Counted from the first letter of the stretch, positions 25,973-35,337 are shown. The stretch: DNA of 64,000 nucleotides from Agrobacterium sp. AGB01 (GCF_014851585.1 NZ_JACVAB010000005.1:1-64000); one strand, 5' to 3'. Numbers and translations are program-made. Notes: generated from the sequence alone by a model not told the origin.

Positions 25973-26804
25973 CAAAGCCCGCAACATTTCCATGGAAACT
26001 GCGATGGCCACCCGCGAATTCGCGATCAAAGGCAAGAAGCAGCCGTTTGTCGCAGTAAATGAAGTCAGCCTCAGGTTGTACGAAGGGGAATCGCTTGCAC
26101 TCGTCGGAGAGTCCGGTTCCGGCAAAACAACACTTTCGCGCATGATGCTAGGACTTCTGGAACCCACACGGGGCGACGTTCAGGTCTTCGGGCGTGATAT
26201 TTCGACTTATTCCCGTTTGCAGCTTGCGGCGCTGGTGCAGCCGGTTTTCCAAGATCCCTATGCCTCCCTGAATCCGCGCAAGCGTCTCTTGGATATTATA
26301 TCGATGCCGCTTAGGGCGGCACGCAAAGTTGGTCACGATGAAACGCGGCATCGTGTTGAAGACCTGTTACGCAAGGTTGATCTTCCTGTTTCCTTTTCCG
26401 AGCGGTTTCCACACGAACTTTCCGGAGGTCAGCGTCAGCGTGTTGCGATTGCGCGTGCGCTCATCAATCAGCCACGAATCCTTGTCTGTGATGAGCCGAC
26501 ATCGGCGCTCGACGTCTCAGTACAGGCCCAGATACTCGAGCTTCTAAAAACACTTCGGGTAGAGATGAACCTCTCCTACCTAATCGTGACCCACAATATC
26601 GGTGTCGTAGCCGAATTGTCCGACCGTGTGGCCGTCATGTACAACGGGCGTATCGTTGAGGATGGTCCTGTTGACGATGTTCTGTCGTCACCCACTCACG
26701 ACTACACCAGACGGCTTCTCTCGGCTGTTCTGCCGGTGGACCCGGATCTTGCTCGACCGCTCGTGTCGCCAGATTTTATTCCTCCCCAAACCAGCATATC
26801 TTGA
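25965..26804 (+). CDS. Oligopeptide/dipeptide ABC transporter ATPase (DppF/OppF type)
   Basis: 279 residues from ATG 25965, overlapping the previous stop by 8 bases. Walker [17 protein letters not shown], the OppF-typical QPVFQDPYASLNPRKRLLDI, signature HELSGGQRQRVAIARAL, Walker B LVCDEPTSALDVS and H-loop IVTHNIGVVAELSD. It forms the second nucleotide-binding subunit of the importer. The paired DppD and DppF genes precede the binding protein here, an order seen in many rhizobial peptide operons. Confidence 0.94.
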   Translation: MFDKARNISMETAMATREFAIKGKKQPFVAVNEVSLRLYEGESLALVGESGSGKTTLSRMMLGLLEPTRGDVQVFGRDISTYSRLQLAALVQPVFQDPYASLNPRKRLLDIISMPLRAARKVGHDETRHRVEDLLRKVDLPVSFSERFPHELSGGQRQRVAIARALINQPRILVCDEPTSALDVSVQAQILELLKTLRVEMNLSYLIVTHNIGVVAELSDRVAVMYNGRIVEDGPVDDVLSSPTHDYTRRLLSAVLPVDPDLARPLVSPDFIPPQTSIS

Positions 26805-26818
26805 ATCGGAGATACTCC

Positions 26819-28339
26819 ATGTTGAATTTAGCTCGAAAGAGTACCCTTGCTCTTTTTGCTGCAAGCATAGCCTTCATGCCTGTAGCTGCTTTCGCTGGCA
26901 AAGATGACGATACCCTAGTTGCCGCGTTCCAGGCCAAGCTCCCAAGTCTGGACCGCTATCATTCGCCTGGCCGCGAGGGATTTCTGCTTGGTTTGCTTGC
27001 CTATGATGCGCTTGTTTATCGCGATCCGAATACCTTCGAGCTGAAGCCCTTGCTGGCGACTGCGTGGAAGCAGGTGGATGACAAAACCTGGGAATTCGAC
27101 CTGCGTCAGGGCGTGAAATTCCACAATGGCGATCCGATGACCGCCGAAGATGTTGCCTACAGTTTCATGTATGCCGCCGAGCCTGCAAATAAGGTCTTCA
27201 ACCGTATGACCGGTGGCTGGATTGAAAAGATCGAAATCGTCGATCCTTTCAAGGTTCGGGTGGTTGGCAAGCAGGTAACACCTCTGGCTCTGGAATACAT
27301 TATTCAGCTCCCGATTGTACCTAAAAAATACCGGGAAAGCGTTGGCTTGCAGGGATTTGCCGAAAAGCCTGTGGGTACGGGTCCTTACAAGATCAGCGGC
27401 GGTAGCGGCAACGATGTGATCTTCACACGTAATGACGACTACTTCGAAGGCGGTGGCAAGAACAAGCCGCACATCAAGACCTTGGTATACCGGGCAGTTC
27501 CGGACGTGAACACACAGGTTGCCGAGCTCATCAGTGGCGGCGTTGACTGGGCTTATTACATTCCGGCTGATCAGGCCGATCGCCTGAAGATGATGCCGAT
27601 GGTGGATGTGGTGAATGCAGACACTTTCCGTATCGGCTTTCTTACTCTGGACGCTGCTGGCCTTTCCGACGCGAAAAGCCCTCTCAAGGATGTTCGTGTT
27701 CGCCAGGCTATCGCTCATGCGGTTAACCGCGACGCCATGGCAAAGTCGCTGGTTGGCGGGGCCTCCAAGACAGTCCCTTCGGCGTGCACTCCATCGCAGT
27801 TCGGTTGCTTTGCCGATGTCACGCAATATGGATATGACGTCGAAAAGGCTAAAGCTCTGATGGCTGAAGCCGGTTATGCGGATGGCTTCGATATCGATAT
27901 CTACGGTTATCGCAGCCGCCCTGTCGCAGAGGCCATCATCGGTTATCTCGGTGCCATTGGCATCCGTGCGAACCTTCATTGGCTGCAGTATTCGGCCGTC
28001 ATCCAGCAGCGTCGCGATCACAAGACTCCAATCGTCATCGATGACTTCGGTTCGGCGGGTGTGAATGACGTGGGCGCCATCCTGCCGTTCTTCTTTGCTG
28101 AATCCCCGGATGATCAGTCGCGTGATCCAGTCGTGACGCAGGCGGTGAAGGATGCCGGTGCGATTGCCGATCCTGAAAAGCGCAAGGAGCTTTATGCAAC
28201 CGCTCTGAAGCAGATTGCAGATCAGGCCTATTGGGTGCCGATGTTCAGCATGCCGGTCAACTATGTGACGGCAAAAGATGTGACGGTTCCTGTTCCGGGA
28301 GACGAGAACGTCGAATTCTGGCGCGCCACTTGGAAATGA
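26819..28339 (+). CDS. ABC transporter substrate-binding protein, family 5 (peptide type)
   Basis: 506 residues with a signal peptide (MLNLARKSTLALFAASIAFM, cleavage near AFAGK) and the family-5 fold: LKPLLATAWKQVDDKTWEFD, LRQGVKFHNGDPMTAEDVAY, GTGPYKI and DVRVRQAIAHAVNRDAMAKS. It binds its ligand in the periplasm and hands it to the permeases. The start at ATG 26819 removes six residues of an upstream frame. The amidases in the locus suggest a ligand with an amide bond, not necessarily a peptide. Confidence 0.94.
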   Translation: MLNLARKSTLALFAASIAFMPVAAFAGKDDDTLVAAFQAKLPSLDRYHSPGREGFLLGLLAYDALVYRDPNTFELKPLLATAWKQVDDKTWEFDLRQGVKFHNGDPMTAEDVAYSFMYAAEPANKVFNRMTGGWIEKIEIVDPFKVRVVGKQVTPLALEYIIQLPIVPKKYRESVGLQGFAEKPVGTGPYKISGGSGNDVIFTRNDDYFEGGGKNKPHIKTLVYRAVPDVNTQVAELISGGVDWAYYIPADQADRLKMMPMVDVVNADTFRIGFLTLDAAGLSDAKSPLKDVRVRQAIAHAVNRDAMAKSLVGGASKTVPSACTPSQFGCFADVTQYGYDVEKAKALMAEAGYADGFDIDIYGYRSRPVAEAIIGYLGAIGIRANLHWLQYSAVIQQRRDHKTPIVIDDFGSAGVNDVGAILPFFFAESPDDQSRDPVVTQAVKDAGAIADPEKRKELYATALKQIADQAYWVPMFSMPVNYVTAKDVTVPVPGDENVEFWRATWK

Positions 28340-28346
28340 TTATCTT

Positions 28347-28377
28347 TCCGCTCCGGCGCCACGACTGCCGGAGCGGA
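28347..28377 (+). terminator. Strong stem-loop between binding protein and permease genes
   Basis: CCGCTCCGGC (28348-28357) pairs perfectly with GCCGGAGCGG (28367-28376), extended by one T-A pair; loop of nine. Eight bases after the binding-protein stop. No U-run, so it probably protects the upstream mRNA or weakens read-through so that the binding protein outnumbers the permeases. Confidence 0.65.
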
Positions 28378-28400
28378 GTTTCGCATAAGGACGAACAGAG

Positions 28401-29318
28401 ATGGCTTATTACATCGCCCGAAGACTAGGCCTTGCCATACTGGTGATGCTGACCATTTCCTTCCTGAGTTTTGTGATGCTCAAGATGTCTGGTGATCTGG
28501 CGATTTCACTTGCAGGCGAGGGAAGTGGCGCCGACTATGTCGACTTTCTTCGCAAGACATATGGCTGGGACAAACCGCTGATCGCGCAATACTGGGATTG
28601 GCTTCTTCGGGCACTGCAGGGTGATATCGGTACTTCGTTCTATTACGGCAGTCCTGTCGTCACACTGGTCCTCGATAGAATGCCCGCGACTTTGGCACTG
28701 GGAGCCATTGCGATCGTCATGGCATTGGCCATGGCTATTCCTCTTGGTATGGCCGCCGGTCGTGCGCCTGGCGGGATGGTGGATCGCATAGCCTTGTTCA
28801 TCGCGCTTCTCGGTGTGTCGACACCGATTTTCTGGCTCAGCTTCATCCTTATTCTGGTGCTCGGGTTACAGTTCGCTGTGCTGCCGATCTCAGGCGGCGG
28901 TTCCTTCAAGCACCTGCTAATGCCGGCAATGGCGCTTGCGTTCTACTCGATGCCGGCCATCATCCGTATTTCTCGCGCAGGCATGATCGAAGTGATGCGT
29001 TCCGACTATATCCGCACCGCGCGCGCCAAGGGCCTGCGCCCGTGGCAGATTTATCTACACCATGCTCTTCGCAACACGCTGGTTCCGGTTGTCGCTGTAG
29101 CCTCCGTCCAGTTCGGCTTCCTGCTGGGTGGTTCTGTTGTCGTAGAGAATATTTTTGCAATTCACGGGATCGGGTACCTGACCTGGGAGGCTATCAACCA
29201 GAATGACTACCCCGTCGTTCAGGCAGCGCTTCTGGCAGTGTCCTCCGCTTACGTCGTCCTGACGCTTCTGGCCGACCTCATCAACGTGATGATCGATCCC
29301 CGTATCAGATTGGACTGA
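28401..29318 (+). CDS. Peptide-type ABC transporter permease (DppB/OppB type)
   Basis: 305 residues, about six membrane helices, opening MAYYIARRLGLAILVMLTIS as DppB proteins do. Carries the binding-protein-dependent transport motif near residues 195-235 (YIRTARAKGLRPWQIYLHHA, RNTLVPVVAV) and ends with the usual FNVMIDPRIRLD-like tail. It is an inner-membrane subunit pairing with the next gene. Two bases separate them. Confidence 0.94.
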   Translation: MAYYIARRLGLAILVMLTISFLSFVMLKMSGDLAISLAGEGSGADYVDFLRKTYGWDKPLIAQYWDWLLRALQGDIGTSFYYGSPVVTLVLDRMPATLALGAIAIVMALAMAIPLGMAAGRAPGGMVDRIALFIALLGVSTPIFWLSFILILVLGLQFAVLPISGGGSFKHLLMPAMALAFYSMPAIIRISRAGMIEVMRSDYIRTARAKGLRPWQIYLHHALRNTLVPVVAVASVQFGFLLGGSVVVENIFAIHGIGYLTWEAINQNDYPVVQAALLAVSSAYVVLTLLADLINVMIDPRIRLD

Positions 29319-29320
29319 AC

Positions 29321-30208
29321 ATGCGCCTGCATATGACTGAAAACACACCAACAGCGCGCCTCTGGAAAGGTCCCCGTATTCCTGTTGGTCGCTGGGGTCT
29401 GACAACGGGGGCGGTCATTATCGGGCTGATTGCCATCGTCGCAATCCTGGCACCATGGATCGCGCCTCACTCACCATATGAGCAGTCGTTGACCGACCGC
29501 CTTATCCGTCCTGTCTTCATGGAAGGTGGCAATTGGAACCATATTCTGGGAACTGATCACCTCGGCCGGGATTATCTCAGCCGTCTGGTCTATGGAGCAA
29601 GGCTGTCGATTATCATCGGCTTTGGTACCATCCTGCTCTCGGCGGTCATGGGCATCGGTCTTGGGCTTTTGGGCGGATTCTTCGGTGGCCGTATCGATAT
29701 GGCCGTCATGTTTTTGCTGACGGTCCGCCTAAGCCTTCCCATCATGCTTGCCGCGATTTCGCTGGTCGGCCTGCTTGGCAATTCGTTGCCTCTGATGATG
29801 CTCATTCTCGCCTGTTTTCTGTGGGATCAGTTTCTTGTGGTGACACGGTCCCTGACCATGCGTTATCGCAATGCCGAGTTTGTTCTGGCGGCACGCGCTG
29901 CTGGACTATCAAATTTCCGCATCATGACTGGTGAAATCCTCCCAAACCTTGTGAGCCCGCTGATTGTTGTCGGCACGCTTGAGATGGCACATGCCATTCT
30001 GCTTGAGGCTGCTCTTTCGTTCCTCGGTCTCGGCATTCGTCCACCCGATAGTTCTTGGGGCCTGATGATCGCGGAAGCCAAAGACTTCGTGTTCTTCGAA
30101 TCCTGGCTCGTCAACATTCCCGGTCTGGCGATTTTTGTGCTGGTCGTTGGAATAACCTTTCTAGGCGAGGGATTGCGCAGTCTTCTTGCACCCGATGCCT
30201 CGCAATAA
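29321..30208 (+). CDS. Peptide-type ABC transporter permease (DppC/OppC type)
   Basis: 295 residues with the DppC opening helix and LAPWIAPHSPYEQSLTDRLI, then the hallmark GTDHLGRDYLSRLVYGARLS and the transport-loop motif FVLAARAAGLSNFRIMTGEI and ALSFLGLGIRPPDSSWGLMI. Together with the previous gene it forms the channel. An amidase gene follows after 22 bases, so uptake and hydrolysis are one operon. Confidence 0.95.
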   Translation: MRLHMTENTPTARLWKGPRIPVGRWGLTTGAVIIGLIAIVAILAPWIAPHSPYEQSLTDRLIRPVFMEGGNWNHILGTDHLGRDYLSRLVYGARLSIIIGFGTILLSAVMGIGLGLLGGFFGGRIDMAVMFLLTVRLSLPIMLAAISLVGLLGNSLPLMMLILACFLWDQFLVVTRSLTMRYRNAEFVLAARAAGLSNFRIMTGEILPNLVSPLIVVGTLEMAHAILLEAALSFLGLGIRPPDSSWGLMIAEAKDFVFFESWLVNIPGLAIFVLVVGITFLGEGLRSLLAPDASQ

Positions 30209-30230
30209 CCATCAGATCAGAGTGAACAGT

Positions 30231-31643
30231 ATGACCAAAGATATCTATCGCATGACCCTTCGCGAAATGGGTGAAAGTCTGCGGGATGGAAGCCTGACCG
30301 CGATTGCAGTCGTGGATCATTATCTTGAGCGGATCGAGAGGATCGATCCTGCACTAAATGCTTTCGTTTATCTGGATAAAGACGGTGCGCGCTGCGCAGC
30401 CGCGCAAGCCGATATGCGGTTCAGCGCCGGTGAGCCGCTTGGTCCGCTTGACGGCATTCCTGTTGCAGTCAAGGATAACCTCCTGGTCGCTGGCATGCCC
30501 TGCGTATGGGGTACGCGACTTTTTGAAAACTTTAGCGCAGAGACCGACGAACTGCCCGTTCAGCGGTTGCGTGAGGCGGGCGCGGTTATTCTCGGCAAGA
30601 CGAATGTCCCAGAATTTACGTTGCGCGGCTTTACCGGAAATCCGGTTTTCGGCTCGACAGGCAACCCGTGGAACCCGGCGCTGACCCCAGGTGGATCCAG
30701 TGGTGGATCGGTGGCAGCGGTTGCTGGCGGACTTGCGCCCTATTCCCTGGGCACCGATGGCGGGGGCTCAATTCGACGTCCTGCCGGTTATACAGGGATC
30801 GTTGGCTTGAAGCCTTCAATTGCCCGTATACCACGTAACAATGGCCTGTTGCCGCTGCTTTCCGACTGCGAGGTTGTTGGGCCAATTGCTCGGACAAGCG
30901 ATGATATTCGCGTAATCATGAGTGTGATCGGTCATGCAACCAGTGAGGATCAGCGGTCATATGGTTTCCGGCCAATATCTCTGGATGCAGAAGAACCAAA
31001 AGCATTGCGTATTCTGTTTGTAGAACGTTTCGGAGAAGCACCTGTCGATCCCGAGATCGTTGCTCTATGCTCGGCATCTGTTGATGTCATGCAACGCCTT
31101 GGCCATCAGATAACACGTGGGTCATTGCCACTGGACCTTGGGCCGATCTCAAATGGCTGGCAAATACTGGCAAATGCAGGATTGGCCAAGCTCGCGCAGG
31201 ACATGCCATGCTTCTTCGATCTGGTCTCACCGGCATTTGCAGATCAGGCGAGGGCAGGTGGCAAACTCTCTGCCAGCGATTATGTCGGGTTTATTGAAAC
31301 GATCAATGCTTTCCGCTTTGCCGCTGGCAAATTGTTCGAAGATTTCGATGTCGTCATAACGCCGTCGTCTGCTGCTCATCCATGGCCGCGAGACACGCAG
31401 TTTCCCCCTGTTATCGATGGCAAGGATGCGGGTCCCCGTGGTCACGCAATTTTCACCAACTGGGTGAATGCATGCGGGCATCCGGGCATTTCGCTACCCG
31501 CAGGCTGGAACAGCGACAATATGCCCGTGGGCTTGCAGGCTGTTGGGGCCTATGGCGCGGATGGTCTGCTTCTGGATTTTGCAACACAATTCGAGAAGGC
31601 TCAGCCCTGGGCTCATCGCTGGCCAGCATTGGCAACAGTCTGA
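30231..31643 (+). CDS. Amidase (amidase-signature family)
   Basis: 470 residues from ATG 30231. The Ser-Ser-Lys centre is visible: the Lys in IPVAVKDNLLVAGMPCVWGT, and the Gly/Ser-rich NPALTPGGSSGGSVAAVAGG with the cis-Ser and nucleophile Ser in GTDGGGSIRRPA. Family members hydrolyse amides to acids and ammonia, or serve as GatA in tRNA amidation; lack of GatB/GatC and position in a transporter operon favour catabolism. It resembles the amidase at 32730-34100 and follows the permease gene by 22 bases. Confidence 0.94.
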   Translation: MTKDIYRMTLREMGESLRDGSLTAIAVVDHYLERIERIDPALNAFVYLDKDGARCAAAQADMRFSAGEPLGPLDGIPVAVKDNLLVAGMPCVWGTRLFENFSAETDELPVQRLREAGAVILGKTNVPEFTLRGFTGNPVFGSTGNPWNPALTPGGSSGGSVAAVAGGLAPYSLGTDGGGSIRRPAGYTGIVGLKPSIARIPRNNGLLPLLSDCEVVGPIARTSDDIRVIMSVIGHATSEDQRSYGFRPISLDAEEPKALRILFVERFGEAPVDPEIVALCSASVDVMQRLGHQITRGSLPLDLGPISNGWQILANAGLAKLAQDMPCFFDLVSPAFADQARAGGKLSASDYVGFIETINAFRFAAGKLFEDFDVVITPSSAAHPWPRDTQFPPVIDGKDAGPRGHAIFTNWVNACGHPGISLPAGWNSDNMPVGLQAVGAYGADGLLLDFATQFEKAQPWAHRWPALATV

Positions 31644-32698
31644 TGTCATCCATCCTTACGAGTTTGTTCGACCGGCAATTGATTGTCCGGGTGTTGGAGA
31701 CATTGGCTGTAGGTGCATTAGGCGGGGGGCTTCTCGAGCTTTCCGGCTTCCCTGCCGGATGGCTGTGCGGCTCTATGCTTGCAGTCATCATCGCCGTGTT
31801 CGCAGGGAGACCTTTACGAATTCCAGATGGATTTCGGGGTGCAGCGTTCATCTTGCTAGGCTCCTCCATGGGGGCCGGCATAACACCGGAAATGCTGGTC
31901 AAACTCGAAAAGTGGCCTGCCAGCATAGCCCTCTTGGCTATTTCGGTGGGGGCAACCATGGTTGTCGGGACACAGTATCTCATCCGCCGGCATGGCTGGG
32001 ATCTGGCATCGGCGCGATTGAGTTCTGTCCCGGGGGCGCTTTCGGCTGTTTTGGCAATTGCAGGCGACAGCAAGGGGGATCTTGTCAAAATCACCATCAG
32101 CCAGACATTGCGGCAAATCGTTCTGGTTTCACTTGTGCCTTTGCTGATCTATGTCAGTCCGGCAGGGCCTGTGCAAATCGAAATCCGGCAGGCATCGGTA
32201 TTTGATATCGGAGTGGTGCTTGTGGCCGGCAGCATTGGTGGTCTCATCTGCGCCAGATTACGCATTCCCGGTGGCCTCTTGCTTGGCGCTCTTCTGGCCA
32301 GCGGTTCATTGCATGCAACTGGGATCGTCGAAGGCGTACTTCCTGCTCCAATATTGATCGTGGCCTATATTGTCGTTGGCTCTGCCATCGGTGCAAGACT
32401 TCGTGGTACAAGCCTGCCAGCTATCATAGCACTTTGCGGACCGGCACTTGGAAGCATTGCTTTTGCGATTGTTATTGCTGGCTTTTTCGCCGCGCTGGCG
32501 GCTTTTTTGACAGGATTGCCATTCAACGAGATCTGGCTGGCTTTCGCACCAGGTGGCGTTGAGGCCATGACCGTGCTTGCCTTTGCCCTCAACCTCGATC
32601 CGAGCTTTGTCAGTTCGCATCATCTCATCCGGCTTGTCGGTCTGATGGTGTTGAGCCCAGTCTGGACAATTGGACTAGGGCGCGGCGGTCAATCCTGA
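31643..32698 (+). CDS. AbrB-family (PF05145-type) membrane protein
   Basis: 351 residues, ATG at 31643 overlapping the amidase stop (TGATG). Highly hydrophobic, with about nine or ten helices arranged as two repeats, for example AFILLGSSMGAGITPEMLVK and SVPGALSAVLAIAGDSKGDL in the first and FIASGSLHATGI-like and FAPGGVEAMTVLAFALNLDP in the second. This is the family once called ammonia monooxygenase, now seen as transporters or regulators of unknown substrate. Translational coupling to the amidase suggests it moves a product or substrate, for instance export of ammonia or an acid. Confidence 0.88.
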   Translation: MSSILTSLFDRQLIVRVLETLAVGALGGGLLELSGFPAGWLCGSMLAVIIAVFAGRPLRIPDGFRGAAFILLGSSMGAGITPEMLVKLEKWPASIALLAISVGATMVVGTQYLIRRHGWDLASARLSSVPGALSAVLAIAGDSKGDLVKITISQTLRQIVLVSLVPLLIYVSPAGPVQIEIRQASVFDIGVVLVAGSIGGLICARLRIPGGLLLGALLASGSLHATGIVEGVLPAPILIVAYIVVGSAIGARLRGTSLPAIIALCGPALGSIAFAIVIAGFFAALAAFLTGLPFNEIWLAFAPGGVEAMTVLAFALNLDPSFVSSHHLIRLVGLMVLSPVWTIGLGRGGQS

Positions 32699-32729
32699 AA
32701 CCGCCACGCCCGCTTCTATTTATTCGTGA

Positions 32730-34100
32730 TTAGATATTTGGCCAGCGATCCGCCCAGGGGAACTCTTGTTCATAGGCTGCGGCCACCGAGAGCAGGTCCC
32801 AGTCAGCGCCGAAGGGTGCGATGACCTGGAAACCGATTGGCATGCCATCCGATGCAGGATCGCACGGAATACTAATGCCTGGAAGACCGGCGGAATTCAC
32901 GAATCCTGTGAACGCCCGGTGATATGGTGGCCCGAATTCCTCTGCTTTCCATGGCATTGCGCCTGCAGACGGGGTCATGATGAAGTCATAGGTTTCGAAT
33001 GCGACGGCGAGTTGCGCGTAGATTTCCCTGAACGCCATCAGTGCATCGACATAGTCGATCGCAGAGAGCGACTTGCCCTTTTCGATCATCGGCGGATAGG
33101 CGGTCCCAATATTACCTTCCCAATCCGTATCTTTCAGCAGCCATGCAAGTCCGGAACCGCCGATTGCCGGCCAATGTTTCTCGAACAGTGCAACATCGAA
33201 GGGAGCCGCGCCGGTTTCGACTTCAAAGCCAATCGACGCCAGATTTTCGGCTGCCTTGGCACAGGAAATACGGATTGGTTCTTCAACAGGCATGTCGGCT
33301 AGCTGTGGGACATAGAGGACTTTCAAGCCCTTGCGCGCAGGTGTGAGTTTACCCTTTGTGAAGCCGTAGGATGACCGGTCGTGCGGGTGCGGTCCTTCGA
33401 CAGCCGATAATGCCAGGGCGACATCTGCGACCGTGCGCGCTATGGGCCCGATGATCTCGAAGTCATGCAGGATTTGTGGCAGTCCGTTGATGCGCGCGAC
33501 GCGACCGGTCGAAGGTTTGAGGCCAACAAGTCCGTTATGGGCTGCCGGACGGCGAATGGAGCCACCGCCATCGGTTCCGAAAGCAATTGGTGCGACACCG
33601 GAAGCCGTGGCAGCAGCGCCGCCGCCTGTGGAGGCACCGCTGGTTAGTTCCGGGTTCCATGGGTTGCGCGTCGTGCCAAAAGCCAACGTGCTGACATTGC
33701 CGCGGCCGAGTGTGAATTCCGAAACATTGGTCTTGCCAAGAATGACAGCACCCTGTGCTCTGATCCGTGCGACGGGCAATTCATCTTCAGGCGAAATCTG
33801 ATCGAGGAACAAATTGCTGCCCCAAGCACAACGCAGGTCCTTCACATGGATATTGTCCTTGATAGTGACTGGAATACCGTCGAAGTCGCCGAGTGGTTGC
33901 CCTTGCGCAAAGCGCTTGTCGCTTTCAGCCGCAGCCGTTCTTGCGCCATCGACGTCCATTGTTGCGAACAAATTAAGGTTGGGATTGACGGTTTCGTTGC
34001 GCTTGAGAACCTCTTCAAGAACGGCGGTCGGTTGCAGTTCGCCTTTTCTGTACGCCGAGTGCAGCTCGGATGCGGAATAGGACCATAACGGTTTACTCAT
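32730..34100 (-). CDS. Second amidase (amidase-signature family)
   Basis: 456 residues from ATG 34100 (MSKPLWSYSASELHSAYRKG) with the catalytic Lys in IPVTIKDNIHVKDLRCAWGS and the Ser pair in GASTGGGAAATASGVAP and GTDGGGSIRRPAAHNG. Note ASTGGG where most members have SSGGS; the cis-Ser region is thus slightly altered. It converges on the AbrB gene and lies downstream of the second LysR in the same direction. Two related amidases in one locus suggest two different amide substrates or a stereo pair. Confidence 0.93.
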   Translation of the reverse strand: MSKPLWSYSASELHSAYRKGELQPTAVLEEVLKRNETVNPNLNLFATMDVDGARTAAAESDKRFAQGQPLGDFDGIPVTIKDNIHVKDLRCAWGSNLFLDQISPEDELPVARIRAQGAVILGKTNVSEFTLGRGNVSTLAFGTTRNPWNPELTSGASTGGGAAATASGVAPIAFGTDGGGSIRRPAAHNGLVGLKPSTGRVARINGLPQILHDFEIIGPIARTVADVALALSAVEGPHPHDRSSYGFTKGKLTPARKGLKVLYVPQLADMPVEEPIRISCAKAAENLASIGFEVETGAAPFDVALFEKHWPAIGGSGLAWLLKDTDWEGNIGTAYPPMIEKGKSLSAIDYVDALMAFREIYAQLAVAFETYDFIMTPSAGAMPWKAEEFGPPYHRAFTGFVNSAGLPGISIPCDPASDGMPIGFQVIAPFGADWDLLSVAAAYEQEFPWADRWPNI

Positions 34101-34197
34101 TTTTTCTTCCTCAGAAATGCCGGTTTTTGATGTGGCAAAGCTGAAGGGGAGCAGGGGGGATGTCCAATAAGAAACGCGGATAAAGGCATAGGCTATT

Positions 34198-34214
34198 ACT
34201 AATGTCGGATTAGT
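34198..34214. promoter_or_regulatory. Inverted repeat upstream of the second amidase
   Basis: ACTAAT-GTCGG-ATTAGT, perfect 6-bp arms, about 98 bases before the amidase start and overlapping the last codons of the LysR gene. It shares ATTAGTTC with the palindrome at 25063-25074. Likely a binding site for one of the paralogous LysR proteins. Confidence 0.5.
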
Positions 34215-35139
34215 TCGGTTTTGCGGATATGCCAAGTTCGTTCAGGTGCTTCGCGAAACCACGCATCTCTTCACGAACCTGGGTAAGAAACGATTTGGCC
34301 AGAGGCGAAAGTCCTGGTTTTTTCAAATACACAGCAACCAGTGATCTGCGGATCTCCGGTTTGAAGGCGGCGACGGCAAGGTCATCGTTTCCGCGTGGAG
34401 ACAGTACGAAGGGTAGGGTGATGGCTATGCCCAGACCCTGCCGTACAAGGTCCGCTGACACCACGGAGAGGTTAGTGGTTAGAAAGCTGCTTTCATTGGT
34501 GTTACGGTCGAAAGACATGCGTACATCGAATTCCTGACGTACCTGCTGACCGAAAGTTATGACAACTTCGTCTTTCAGCGCTTCCGGTGTCAACACTGGT
34601 GTGCCTGCCAATGGGTGATGCGCTGGCATCAGGCATATCATTTCCGTTGCCATCAACGGTCTCACAACCATGTCAAGATGTTCGACAGGCAGAAACGTAA
34701 AGCCGATATCGGCAGAACGATCCTGAACCCGTCTTGTAACTTCACGGCTGGAATAGGCCTCGATGCTGATGCGCGTCTGCGGATGGGCGTCCTTCAGCCG
34801 GCTAAGAGACTGTGGCAGAATCCATCCAGTCAGGGGGTGGACCGTTGCAATCGAAAGACTGTTATCCTGTTCTCCGCGCAGTCGTGCGGCACGCTCTCGC
34901 AGGGCCTGCATATTATCGAGAACGTCTTCCATGTTTTTCAGTAGCAACTCTGCATTCGCGGTCAGCTTGAGCGGACCGTTCCCACGAATGATTAGTTCAA
35001 CCCCGAGCTGGTTTTCCAGATCCCTCAGCGCCTGACTGACCGAGGGTTGGGTTATGCGTAATAGCCTCGCCGTCTCGGTGACGCTCATGACGCGGGAGAA
35101 AAGCCGGAAAACTTCCAGATGCCGAAGATTCGGGTTCAT
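34210..35139 (-). CDS. LysR-family regulator, paralogue of the one at 24097
   Basis: 309 residues from ATG 35139 (MNPNLRHLEVFRLFSRVMSV), helix-turn-helix TETARLLRITQPSVSQALRD, effector domain NSLSIATVHPLTGWILPQSL and ICLMPAHHPLAGTPVLTPEA. It is divergent from the amino-acid-type ABC operon at 35338 and lies upstream of the second amidase on its own strand. It probably controls both. An alternative ATG lies two codons earlier. Confidence 0.93.
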   Translation of the reverse strand: MNPNLRHLEVFRLFSRVMSVTETARLLRITQPSVSQALRDLENQLGVELIIRGNGPLKLTANAELLLKNMEDVLDNMQALRERAARLRGEQDNSLSIATVHPLTGWILPQSLSRLKDAHPQTRISIEAYSSREVTRRVQDRSADIGFTFLPVEHLDMVVRPLMATEMICLMPAHHPLAGTPVLTPEALKDEVVITFGQQVRQEFDVRMSFDRNTNESSFLTTNLSVVSADLVRQGLGIAITLPFVLSPRGNDDLAVAAFKPEIRRSLVAVYLKKPGLSPLAKSFLTQVREEMRGFAKHLNELGISAKPN

Positions 35140-35175
35140 GTGCACTCCAGGGCAATCGTTGCCTCCCGCTCAGAC

Positions 35176-35211
35176 CATAGGCATTTTCCTATGAAAATAT
35201 AGAAGGAAAAT
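35176..35211. promoter_or_regulatory. Overlapping dyads in the LysR / ABC operon divergent promoter
   Basis: CATAGG-CATTTT-CCTATG (35176-35193) is a perfect palindrome. ATTTTCC (35183-35189) and GGAAAAT (35205-35211) form a second inverted repeat with a 15-base spacer. The two overlap, a usual design for LysR activation and repression sites. They lie 37-72 bases from the LysR start and about 130 before the binding-protein gene. Confidence 0.55.
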
Positions 35212-35337
35212 ATTGGACGCACAGTAGATCATGGTCTCCAATCCGGTCACGGGAAGGCGCCATGCAGCGAGAGATGCACACCGTTGAAGGTCTTGGCTCT
35301 GGCTTTTCCCCAATAACAAAACAAGGGAACTCCATTC

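Noticed and set aside
26915..28021. A 368-residue minus-strand frame opposite the peptide-binding protein.
   Set aside because: The plus-strand gene has a signal peptide and family-5 motifs along its whole length; the antisense product has none.
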